Assembly: GCA_035644815.1 (NCBI GenBank)
Contig: DASQNU010000253.1
Location: forward strand, 1-64,000
Origin: Brevibacillus_F sp035644815
GTDB taxonomy: Bacteria; Bacillota; Bacilli; Brevibacillales; Brevibacillaceae
Direction of reading: 5' to 3'
DNA: 64,000 nucleotides
Shown here: positions 26,620-34,784 of the stretch, piece by piece
Layout: each line of letters begins with the position of its first letter
Position numbering within the stretch: position 1 is the first letter of the stretch
The notes under the pieces: model-generated
The model's input: the letters and a program-made list of their open reading frames with translations, nothing else
What the model was told of the DNA's origin: nothing
Databases searched by the model: none
Program-made: the position numbers and the translations under genes

Positions 26620-26883
26620 ATGAGATTTCAATTGACCCCACCCGTTGTTGAGTTTTATAAAAAGGCGCTTGAAGTGAGAAGTGGAGAAGCCATCCGATTG
26701 TTTGTGCGCGCAGGAGAAGGATTTTTTATTGGTATCGAAAAGGATGTGCTAAGCACGGATGATTACTGCCTCACCTGCGACGAAGTCACTTTTTTTATCA
26801 AACAGGATGATGCCTGGTTTTACGATGGAAAGAGCTTAAGCATCCAGCAAAAGAACGACGAAATCCGCTTGAACCTAGTCTGA
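26620..26883 (+). CDS. HesB/YneR-like small protein
   Basis: The product has 87 residues and resembles the HesB-like (YneR) family: MRFQLTPPVVEFYKKALEVR, then GEAIRLFVRAGEGFFIGI. Classic A-type Fe-S carriers have three conserved cysteines; here only YCLTC is seen, away from the usual places, so Fe-S scaffolding is doubtful. ATG 26620 follows AAAGGAGCG. The frame extends 26 codons upstream without a ribosome site. The FNR-type sites may control it across the inserted family-A repeat. Confidence 0.7.
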   Translation: MRFQLTPPVVEFYKKALEVRSGEAIRLFVRAGEGFFIGIEKDVLSTDDYCLTCDEVTFFIKQDDAWFYDGKSLSIQQKNDEIRLNLV

Positions 26884-26910
26884 TCTCATATAGGAAAGAA
26901 GGGTCTTCAG

Positions 26911-27099
26911 ATGAATCAGTGCCCACTTTGTCAGGAACAAACGAAGGATAAAGGCATTTGTGATACCTGCGCGGATATTATTGAGTTTGGCTATCCATCC
27001 TTTCCGGCCTTTATGCTCAAGGAAGAGAAGAAATGCGGGCGTGGCGATTGCCAGCAGGACCATACCTGCAACTCTCATAAGCTCTTGTCTGTCTCGTAA
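26911..27099 (+). CDS. Small cysteine-rich, zinc-ribbon-like protein (62 aa)
   Basis: It starts 27 bases after the HesB-like gene with an AGAAGGG site, and a terminator begins six bases after its stop. The protein has two CxxC pairs (CPLC and CDTC) in its first 20 residues, then C-x4-C and a DHTCNSH tail, suggesting metal binding. No family is recognised. Confidence 0.55.
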   Translation: MNQCPLCQEQTKDKGICDTCADIIEFGYPSFPAFMLKEEKKCGRGDCQQDHTCNSHKLLSVS

Positions 27100-27104
27100 C
27101 GACA

Positions 27105-27141
27105 AGAAGAGCATCCTTTTTCATCAGGATGCTCTTTCTTT
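27105..27141. terminator. Bidirectional terminator
   Basis: AAGAGCATCC pairs with GGATGCTCTT, flanked by TTTCTTTTT on one side and an A-rich stretch on the other. It lies between convergent genes. Confidence 0.85.
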
Positions 27142-27576
27142 TTACCAGAGAACTGGCTTTGTCACCATGAACCACAGCATGACACCTAATAAAGCAAGAT
27201 AAATCCAGATGGCGCGCTGTAGCTTTTGCACCAGCCTGGCTCGATCTTGCTGCGAATCGCGCAGCTTGCGCAAGGTTGGTGAAAATGCACGCGCCAAAAA
27301 GAATAGCGAGCTGACCATCACCACGATCGTCATCAAGACCCACGGCGTTGTCCATGTCCAAGGTCCGGTTAGCAGAAGCAGAATTCCTGAGACCACCAGC
27401 ACATGTCCCGCATGCTTCGCCAGTTGAATGACGAAACGAAACGTGTTCACATAGGCCTGTTCCTCCTGCTCGTTTGTCTCCCGCAGCTTTTTCACCATCG
27501 GAATGAGCACAAAAAAAGGTCCGATCGACATGATCGCGCTTACGATGTGAATATAGAGCAATACCGAATAGAGCAT
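27142..27576 (-). CDS. DUF2269-like integral membrane protein
   Basis: The product has 144 residues with four hydrophobic segments: YSVLLYIHIVSAIMSIGPFF, VLVVSGILLLLTG, VLMTIVVMVSSLFFLA and IWIYLALLGVMLWFM. The opening and the HAGHVLVVSG histidines resemble the DUF2269 family of small membrane proteins, whose role is unknown. It lies 15 bases downstream of the ASCH gene and is probably cotranscribed with it. Confidence 0.7.
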   Translation of the reverse strand: MLYSVLLYIHIVSAIMSIGPFFVLIPMVKKLRETNEQEEQAYVNTFRFVIQLAKHAGHVLVVSGILLLLTGPWTWTTPWVLMTIVVMVSSLFFLARAFSPTLRKLRDSQQDRARLVQKLQRAIWIYLALLGVMLWFMVTKPVLW

Positions 27577-27591
27577 ACTCTTTTACATACG

Positions 27592-27942
27592 TTATGCCTC
27601 GACCGGGCGAAATTCATGAACCCACACTCTCATATGCGGCAACCACGGCATTCCCGGATGAATGGACAAGATGGATTGCTTGTAAGCTTCCACATTGTCG
27701 TATCCTTCCTGCCGGGCATGCTCGTCAGTCAGTTCCCCTAATGACTGCGAATATACGCGCTCCACGACATAGCGATGTCCCTGAAGCTCCATGATTTCTC
27801 CCACATCGGCATATCTCCCGTTTCGACGTGTCGCTGTTTTCTGTCCCGCGATCACCTTTTCGATATCTGCTGGCAGTGTGATCATGCGGTCGATGGTACA
27901 GGTCTTTGGAGGCAATTCCTGATTTTCATGCGGATTGCTCAT
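27592..27942 (-). CDS. ASCH-domain protein
   Basis: The product has 116 residues. It carries the ASCH pattern (IEKVIAGQKTATRR, then a GEIMEL beta strand and a ...YVVERVYSQSLGELTDEHARQEG helix). ASCH domains are small PUA-like RNA- or nucleotide-binding folds; several hydrolyse acylated cytidines. ATG 27942 is chosen over GTG 27963 because the GGAAAGGG site lies in front of it. Specific function unknown. Confidence 0.75.
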   Translation of the reverse strand: MSNPHENQELPPKTCTIDRMITLPADIEKVIAGQKTATRRNGRYADVGEIMELQGHRYVVERVYSQSLGELTDEHARQEGYDNVEAYKQSILSIHPGMPWLPHMRVWVHEFRPVEA

Positions 27943-28153
27943 TTGGAAACACCCTTTCCTCACAATCTGTTCATCACGTTTCAGAATACCATACTACCCA
28001 TGATTTCTGGAAATCATCTGGTATTAACCCCAGCACATTTTCGTCCAAATTGCTACTTTCTACCATGGCAAACTTATTCTATAATCCGTATGTAGAGGGC
28101 TTATGGCCGCATATGCGAACATAATTCCTACATTCGTTGAGGAGGGGTACCAA

Positions 28154-28981
28154 ATGGCGCAACCGTTATTGGAATCGACAACACTTAACAATGGGGTGAA
28201 GCTGCCCTGGCTGGGTCTAGGCGTGTGGCGTGTGAAAGAAGGAGACGAGGTCATTTCATCCGTTAAGCATGCGATTCAATCCGGTTATCGCAGCATCGAT
28301 ACCGCTGCTGTTTACGGCAACGAAGAGGGCGTCGGTCAAGCGATTAAGGAATCCGGCGTTGCCCGTGAAGAATTGTTCATTACCACCAAAGTGTGGAATT
28401 CCGATCAAGGATATGAGTCAACCCTTCAAGCTTTTGAAACCAGCAGAAAAAAACTGGGACTCGAATATATCGATCTCTATCTGATCCACTGGCCGGTAAA
28501 AGGTAAGTATGTTGAAACATGGAAGGCGTTGGAGAAGCTATACAAAGACGGCCTCGTTCGTGCGATCGGCGTCAGCAATCATCAAATCCATCATCTGCAA
28601 GACATCATGGAGGCAAGCGAGATCGTCCCTGCTGTCAACCAGGTAGAATTCCACCCACTCTTGACCCAAAAAGAGCTGCTGGGCTTCTGCAAGGATAAAG
28701 GTATTCAACTGGAAGCTTGGAGCCCGCTGATGCAAGGTAATCTCGATGTGCCGCTGTTGGCTGAACTTGCAGAAAAGTATCAAAAAACCCCTGCGCAAAT
28801 CGTGCTCCGCTGGGATCTGCAAAACGGCGTGGTCACCATTCCAAAATCGATTACTCCTCACCGAATTGAGGAAAACTCCAACATTTTCGACTTTACTCTC
28901 TCCGCAGAGGATATGGAGAAAATCGACGCACTCAACCAAAACAAACGCTTCGGTTCTGATCCGGATAACTTCAACTTCTAA
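28154..28981 (+). CDS. Aldo/keto reductase (YvgN/YtbE-like)
   Basis: The product has 275 residues of the AKR barrel: D50-region YRSIDTAAVYGNE with the catalytic Asp and Tyr, Lys in FITTKVWN, and His in YLIHWP. The NADPH-binding end is IPKSITPHRIEENSNIF. Relatives reduce glyoxal, methylglyoxal and other aldehydes. A paralogue lies at 45013-45855. ATG 28154 follows GAGGAGGGG; an in-frame ATG at 28103 has no ribosome site. Confidence 0.9.
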   Translation: MAQPLLESTTLNNGVKLPWLGLGVWRVKEGDEVISSVKHAIQSGYRSIDTAAVYGNEEGVGQAIKESGVAREELFITTKVWNSDQGYESTLQAFETSRKKLGLEYIDLYLIHWPVKGKYVETWKALEKLYKDGLVRAIGVSNHQIHHLQDIMEASEIVPAVNQVEFHPLLTQKELLGFCKDKGIQLEAWSPLMQGNLDVPLLAELAEKYQKTPAQIVLRWDLQNGVVTIPKSITPHRIEENSNIFDFTLSAEDMEKIDALNQNKRFGSDPDNFNF

Positions 28982-29000
28982 TCAATTGCTACATAATAGG

Positions 29001-29029
29001 AAGGTGCTTCTCATGAGGCACCTTTTTCT
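29001..29029 (+). terminator. Terminator between the aldo/keto reductase and SDR genes
   Basis: AAGGTGC pairs with GCACCTT around a nine-base loop, followed by TTTTCTTTC. Confidence 0.75.
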
Positions 29030-29058
29030 TTCACTCTACTTCGTTTAGGAGGGGCGTT

Positions 29059-29805
29059 ATGTCCTTTGATCAAAAAGTGGTCATCGTCACAGGGGCTGGG
29101 AAAGGAATTGGCCGTACCGTGGCTTTTTCCTATGCACAGCAAGGAGCCAACGTGGTGCTCGTAGACAAAGATGCCGGGGATCTTGAGCGGACCATGTCCC
29201 TGATTCACCAATCCGGCTATACAGCGACTTCGCATGTCGTGGATCTGCGCAATCCAGATGAGATTGTGGCGTTTATCGAGAAGGTCCGCGCTGAACACGG
29301 GCGGATTGATATCTTGATCAATAACGCTGGAATCACCGCGTTTATCTCTCCCTACGATCTGACGGTGGAAGAATGGGACTCCGTGATCAACACCAATCTG
29401 CGGGCGACCTTCCTCTGTTCACGGGAAGCAGCGAAAATCATGAGAAAACATGGCGGCGGCGCGATCGTGAACCTTTCCTCAACCCGTGCGCTTATGTCCG
29501 AGCCAAATTCAGAAAGCTATGCGGCTACCAAAGGTGGCATTCTTGCGCTGACGCATGCCTTGGCTGTTTCGCTTGGTCCTGATCGGATCACGGTGAATGC
29601 CATCAGCCCGGGCTGGATCGAGACAGGTGATTACGAAAGCCTCCGTGAGGTCGATCATCTTCAGCATCCCTCCCAGCGTGTCGGCCGTCCGGATGATATT
29701 GCACGCGCCTGCTTGTACTTGACCGATCCTGCCAATAACTTTGTGACGGGAACCAATCTCGTCGTGGATGGCGGCATGACACGAAAAATGATGTACGAGG
29801 AGTAG
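29059..29805 (+). CDS. Short-chain dehydrogenase/reductase
   Basis: The product has 248 residues, the usual SDR length. It has the nucleotide loop TGAGKGIGRT, NNAG, the catalytic Ser (VNLSSTRAL) and YAATKGG (Tyr and Lys), and ends with the WIETGDYESL and VVDGGMTRKM stretches of the glucose-dehydrogenase-like group. VDKDA after the second strand suggests NAD rather than NADP. The substrate is unknown. The start follows TAGGAGGGG. It has its own terminator upstream, so it may be a separate unit. Confidence 0.9.
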   Translation: MSFDQKVVIVTGAGKGIGRTVAFSYAQQGANVVLVDKDAGDLERTMSLIHQSGYTATSHVVDLRNPDEIVAFIEKVRAEHGRIDILINNAGITAFISPYDLTVEEWDSVINTNLRATFLCSREAAKIMRKHGGGAIVNLSSTRALMSEPNSESYAATKGGILALTHALAVSLGPDRITVNAISPGWIETGDYESLREVDHLQHPSQRVGRPDDIARACLYLTDPANNFVTGTNLVVDGGMTRKMMYEE

Positions 29806-29869
29806 GGGAGACAATAAGGATCGCTCCCTGTTTCATACCGATGAACCGATGTTTATTGTTGCCCTAAGC

Positions 29870-29931
29870 AAAAAGGGGAAGAACCTAGCTCAAAGCCTGA
29901 ATGGCTCCCGACTGGTTCCTCCCCTTTTTAC
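29870..29931. terminator. Bidirectional terminator between SDR and HAD genes
   Basis: AAAAGGGGAAGAACC pairs with GGTTCCTCCCCTTTT with one mismatch, around a loop of about 30 bases. Confidence 0.75.
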
Positions 29932-29937
29932 TTACGC

Positions 29938-30828
29938 TTATTGCAAAGCAAGCTCCTGAATGGCATGGGCTACACCGTGCTTGTCGTGACGATTGGCGAC
30001 AAAGGAACAGATCTGCTTGACCTTTTCCTCCGCATTGCCCATCGCTACGCTGTAACCGACGATCTTCAGCATAGACAGATCATTGAAATTATCTCCGAGC
30101 GCCATCGTTTCCTCCAGAGAAATCTGGTGTTGTGTGGCATATTCCTCAACGGCAATACCTTTTTGGGCTCCTCGACTGGTCAGCTCCAAATTGTTATTGG
30201 CAGAAGAGCTGACGGCTAATTCCGGCAACTGCTGCAGCTTTTCGGCCGCCGCTGCCAGCGCGGTTTCATCATTGGAGAAAACCAGCAGCTTGTAGATTTC
30301 TACTCCTGCTTCTTGATCGAGAACCTCTTTATAATCATTCACGATGGAAAAACTTTCGCGGGCGAAGCGGTAATCAATCTTTTCCTTGATTTTTTCTTCC
30401 GGATAATCTGGATAGGCCGTCGTTAAGTAGTCCACCATGGTCTGAAACGCCTTTTCACGATTATCGCTGTATGTACCGCTATCGGTGTACAGCTCATAGT
30501 ATATACCCGCGTCCTGTAAAATGGCCGCTACTTGCTGGTACGTCGGGTAAGACAACGGAACGCTTTTCACTTTCTCTCCTTGTTCATCGCGCATCTCCGC
30601 ACCATTGACACAGATGATCGGGCAGGTAATGCCAGCTGCCTCCAACGGGGGAAATGCCTCTTTATACGATCTTCCAGTGGCAACGACCACCTTGATCCCT
30701 TTTGCCTGAGCGGCTTTAATCGCCTCTCGGTTTTCCTGACTGATCTCGCCCAATTCGTTGAGCAGCGTGCCATCCATATCCGTCGCGATCAATCTCACTT
30801 GCTTTTTGCATACTTCCGTGGTTTCCAT
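29938..30828 (-). CDS. Cof-type HAD-superfamily phosphatase
   Basis: The product has 296 residues. It has the nucleophile motif DMDGTLL, a Thr in VVATGRS, the C2 cap and GDNFNDLSML as motif IV. Cof-type phosphatases act on sugar phosphates, pyridoxal phosphate or flavin mononucleotide; the substrate cannot be told. The start follows GGAGG by eight bases. A second, distinct Cof-type gene lies at 53148-53996. Confidence 0.88.
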   Translation of the reverse strand: METTEVCKKQVRLIATDMDGTLLNELGEISQENREAIKAAQAKGIKVVVATGRSYKEAFPPLEAAGITCPIICVNGAEMRDEQGEKVKSVPLSYPTYQQVAAILQDAGIYYELYTDSGTYSDNREKAFQTMVDYLTTAYPDYPEEKIKEKIDYRFARESFSIVNDYKEVLDQEAGVEIYKLLVFSNDETALAAAAEKLQQLPELAVSSSANNNLELTSRGAQKGIAVEEYATQHQISLEETMALGDNFNDLSMLKIVGYSVAMGNAEEKVKQICSFVANRHDKHGVAHAIQELALQ

Positions 30829-30967
30829 GCAAAAGGCCTCCTATCCTGTTTTTCACAGCGGTTTCTATCTGCTGTCATTGTAGCAGTTTTTGGGGAAAGG
30901 TGGTATGGAATACAAGAAGGGCCAAGCGCATCTTTCATCACTTGACCCCCGTCTTGTTTATTCTTTA

Positions 30968-33900
30968 TCACATGAGCACCGTGCTTTGTCGCAACACCGG
31001 CGCAGGGAAATAACCAATTTTTTGTGCATAGCCAAGCAATGCGCCAATCAGCTGTTGATCGGGTGCTGCACAAGAAACGTCGTCTGCAGCCAAGGTACGC
31101 ATCGTTTCCCGACAACCGAAGCGGTACAGGGAATCTCTCGCCCCGTCTCCTTCCAGTTGTGCCATCGCCAGCTGCAAGGTCTCTTCGTCAATCTGCTGCT
31201 CCGGCGAAAACAGCATAGCTTCGTAATCTGCCGGTTCCATCAAGTCAATCGCATAGCCCAAGTCATTGAGATCATTAATGAACTGCTCATAGCTGATCTG
31301 CTGCGGATTCACCAGATGGTAAAGCTGACCGATTGTCTCCATCTTGCTGGCAAGAGCAACCAACGCCTCACTCGCATAATCAATCGGGGTCAGATCGACC
31401 CACATGTGGGCATCTGGAGCCTTACCCAACAGAAGCATCACTTTGATCATCCGGTAGAAAGCATTGCTATCGATATTTTCTTGGAATCGTCCGGTTTTGG
31501 AATGACCTACGAGGTTGCCTGCCCGATAGATCGTGGCCGGCACGCCTGTCTGGATCGCCTCGCGAACTGCCTGCTCTGCCATCAGCTTGCTGTTGGCATA
31601 TACATTTTCGAGCCGTTGTGTGTAATCGAAATCACCATGGGCACGAACATGCTCCCATTGACCGGATAAAGCAAGCTCTTCCGGAACGGAAATGGTGGAT
31701 ACATAATGAAAACGAATGCCGCCTCCCTGGCGTGCAATGTCCAGCAATTCTTTCGTACCCGCTACATTCACCTGATAAAAATAGTCAGCTTCGCCAAAGT
31801 GGCGTACATCGGCCGCTGCATGGATAATGGCATCGACATTATCCTTCAGCAGCTCCCTGTCTGCTTCCGACATCCCCAGCCTTGGTCGAGTCAGATCGCC
31901 TGCGATCACGGTCACTCGGCCTTTCAGACGCTGTGCCTCGGTTTCGCCAAAACTGAAACGAATTTTTTCCTCTATCCGTTTCATCATGTCTGCTGAAGGT
32001 CTGACCATGCAGTACACATGCGTATCCGGCTGCTTCAGCAATTCGTGAAGGAGGTGTGATCCGAAGTAGCCCGTAGCCCCGGTTAAGAGGACCTTTTGGG
32101 GTTGGACAGATCTGACCTCGACATTGACTTCGCTGCGGCGGATAGGACTTTCATGGAGCTCGCGGATTTCATTTGGCTTGATTCGTTCAAATGAATGAAT
32201 CTGCTGATCGTTCGCTTGATGACCTGCTGCATAGGCAGCCAATTGCCCGAGTGTGCGATGCTGGAAATAATCCTGGATGCGCAAGAACGGGTATCTCGGC
32301 TTCGATAAGGCCAATGCGTGCAGGATTTTCAAGGAATGCCCTCCAATTTGGAAGAAGTCATCATTCACACCAACACGATCCACTTTCAGTATTTTTTTCC
32401 ATACGGAAGCAAGGAAAAGCTCATCCTGCGTACTAGGCTCTACATATTCCATTTCCGATACGGCTTGATCTTGTCTGGCAGCCAACGCTTTGCGATCCAC
32501 CTTTTTATTGGGGGTAAGCGGCATCTCGTCTAGCTTGATAATTCGTTCAGGAATCATGTATTCCGGCAAATGGGTACCTAGAAAGCCTCTTACCTGCGCG
32601 GGTGAAACCTCATAGCCTGGCTTCGTTGTGTAATAGGCATTCAGCTTATACTCGCCATTCTCTTTTCGGGCGATGACTACACCTTCTTCAATTTCCTCAT
32701 GGCGGACAATGGTATCTTCAATCTCGCCCATTTCAATGCGAAATCCTCTGATTTTTACTTGATCATCTTTTCGCCCTACGTATTCGATATTTCCATCAGG
32801 CAGCAGTCGTACAATATCTCCGGACTTGTACAGCCTTGCCCCTGGGACATCAGTGAATGGATGCGGAATAAAAGCATCCTTTGTTTTCTCCGGCTGCTGC
32901 CAATAGGCAACCGCCATCCCTACGCTGCCAATGTACAGCTCACCTGGCACATTCACCGGACACAGCTGGCCCGCAGGACTGACCACATACAGTTCGGTAT
33001 TCGCAATCGGCTTACCGATCGGAACATGCGCCTGCTGCACAGGAAGCTGCATCTCGATCTTAAAGGCAGAAGAGCAAACCGTGCATTCCGTCGGTCCGTA
33101 CGCGTTAATGATTTGCGGACGGAGTCCAAAGCGTCTTTGCCATTTTCGCACGATTTCCCCTGTCAACGCTTCTCCGGCCACGGCAATACGCTTCATGGAA
33201 GCATAGTGGACCTGGTCTTCCTCGCGAAGATACTCGGCCAATTGCTTGAAAAACGCTGTCGGCAAGGTGACAAATGTCCCTTTTTCTCGCGCGACCGCCT
33301 CGGTAAAGCTATCAAAGGAAAGGCGTTCTCCAGCGGAAAGCAAGTGAAAACGCGCTCCCCAAAACAAGGCGCTAAACATCTCAAACACGGATGCATCAAA
33401 GCTGAAGGATGCAAAGCCAAAGACGACATCCTCGTGGGATAGCTCAAAATATTCCCGCATCCAGGTGCTCAGATTGATGACTCCTTGGTGAGCCAGCAAG
33501 GTTCCTTTTGGTCGCCCGGTCGATCCCGAGGTATAGATGATATAAGCCAGGTCCGAAGGCTGCAGCTCGATGTTTACAACCGTACGAGGAAATGAATCCA
33601 GCATACCATCTACGAGCAACACCTGTACTTGCTTTTCGTCCGCTAGCTCACGTGCTCTGGCGTCGTGAGCGGAGGTCGTGAGTATGTATGCAGTCCGGCT
33701 GTCTTCCAGCATGTAACGGATCCGGTCTTCTGGGTATTCCGGGTCAATCGGGATATAGACCCCGCCGGCTTTCAGAATCGCGAGAATACCGATAACCGTC
33801 TCAATGCTGCGATGCATGAACAGAGCGACATACTCGCCTTTTTTCACGCCTTGCCCACGCAGCATGTGAGCTACTTGGTTGGTTGTCTCATCCAGCTCAC

Positions 33901-34738
33901 GGTAAGTCAGCGCTCTTCCTTCCATCGAAAGGGCTTGATGGGCAGGAAACTGTAGGGCTGCCTCCATGAACATCTGCGGAATGGTTGCGTCCATCCGATA
34001 TGGGGCGTCCGTTCGATTGATTTGCTGATAGAGCTCTTTATCTTGCTTGGTTAGGATATCCACCGTACGGAAGTCTTGTTGGAGATCGGCTGTCATGACC
34101 TCGACTATTTTCATATAGATCTCGGCGTACCGTCTCATCGTATGGCTTTGGTACAATCCCGGGTGGTAGCCCGCCACGAGGGATAGCTGACCCTCTTTTT
34201 GCTGGATCGTCCAGTTGATTTCAGAGGGGTATTCAACCTCTTGTTCAGCCTCATCCAACCATTGAAAACATGCCGTATACGCATAGGACCTGCTCTCATC
34301 GCGCTCAGAAAAAATCTTTGCCAACAAATCCGTGAAGGGAACATGTGCATATTCGAGCGCCTCGGCCCTGCGCTTGGAAACTTCATGCACAACATCGCTG
34401 AACCGCTGTTTTTCGGCAAGGGACACACGAAGCGGCAAGACCTCGTGCTTCCCTTCCGTTTTCACTGCCATACCCACATAAAGATCCTCGCTGTGAGTCA
34501 GACGATACAGCCACACAAAAAAGGCAGCCAGCATGACGTCTTGCACTTCAGCATTTGTTTCGTTCGTAAGTTGATCCAGTTGCGTAGCAAGTTGCTTTGA
34601 AAGGGGGAGACCCATGACTTCGCGTGCGTGCTCATAGACCGGAGTACGTTGACCATCAATCGGCAATTCAACTACTGGAAGCGGCTTTTCCATGCGCTTC
34701 AGCCAGTAAGTTTCTACAATAGTAAACTCTCCACTCAT
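30968..34738 (-). CDS. Single-module NRPS: half condensation - adenylation - PCP - thioester reductase
   Basis: The product has 1256 residues. Residues 1 to about 250 are only the C-terminal lobe of a condensation domain; the HHxxxDG lobe is absent. The adenylation domain (about 255-750) has YTSGSTGRPKG and NAYGPTE. The carrier domain has GGHSL with the phosphopantetheine serine at S802. The reductase (about 885-1256) has TGATGYFG for NADPH and YANSK as catalytic Tyr/Lys. My reading of the pocket residues is D-A-F-T-A-A-A-V-C-K, close to phenylalanine-type codes, so an aromatic residue released as aldehyde or alcohol is inferred. The start follows GAAGGAG. The chemoreceptor gene ends 46 bases upstream with no terminator between. 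Confidence 0.9.
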   Translation of the reverse strand: MSGEFTIVETYWLKRMEKPLPVVELPIDGQRTPVYEHAREVMGLPLSKQLATQLDQLTNETNAEVQDVMLAAFFVWLYRLTHSEDLYVGMAVKTEGKHEVLPLRVSLAEKQRFSDVVHEVSKRRAEALEYAHVPFTDLLAKIFSERDESRSYAYTACFQWLDEAEQEVEYPSEINWTIQQKEGQLSLVAGYHPGLYQSHTMRRYAEIYMKIVEVMTADLQQDFRTVDILTKQDKELYQQINRTDAPYRMDATIPQMFMEAALQFPAHQALSMEGRALTYRELDETTNQVAHMLRGQGVKKGEYVALFMHRSIETVIGILAILKAGGVYIPIDPEYPEDRIRYMLEDSRTAYILTTSAHDARARELADEKQVQVLLVDGMLDSFPRTVVNIELQPSDLAYIIYTSGSTGRPKGTLLAHQGVINLSTWMREYFELSHEDVVFGFASFSFDASVFEMFSALFWGARFHLLSAGERLSFDSFTEAVAREKGTFVTLPTAFFKQLAEYLREEDQVHYASMKRIAVAGEALTGEIVRKWQRRFGLRPQIINAYGPTECTVCSSAFKIEMQLPVQQAHVPIGKPIANTELYVVSPAGQLCPVNVPGELYIGSVGMAVAYWQQPEKTKDAFIPHPFTDVPGARLYKSGDIVRLLPDGNIEYVGRKDDQVKIRGFRIEMGEIEDTIVRHEEIEEGVVIARKENGEYKLNAYYTTKPGYEVSPAQVRGFLGTHLPEYMIPERIIKLDEMPLTPNKKVDRKALAARQDQAVSEMEYVEPSTQDELFLASVWKKILKVDRVGVNDDFFQIGGHSLKILHALALSKPRYPFLRIQDYFQHRTLGQLAAYAAGHQANDQQIHSFERIKPNEIRELHESPIRRSEVNVEVRSVQPQKVLLTGATGYFGSHLLHELLKQPDTHVYCMVRPSADMMKRIEEKIRFSFGETEAQRLKGRVTVIAGDLTRPRLGMSEADRELLKDNVDAIIHAAADVRHFGEADYFYQVNVAGTKELLDIARQGGGIRFHYVSTISVPEELALSGQWEHVRAHGDFDYTQRLENVYANSKLMAEQAVREAIQTGVPATIYRAGNLVGHSKTGRFQENIDSNAFYRMIKVMLLLGKAPDAHMWVDLTPIDYASEALVALASKMETIGQLYHLVNPQQISYEQFINDLNDLGYAIDLMEPADYEAMLFSPEQQIDEETLQLAMAQLEGDGARDSLYRFGCRETMRTLAADDVSCAAPDQQLIGALLGYAQKIGYFPAPVLRQSTVLM

Positions 34739-34784
34739 GGATTCTCCTTCGCTCCTCTTCTTGCGTTTTCCTATTCAGTTCTAT

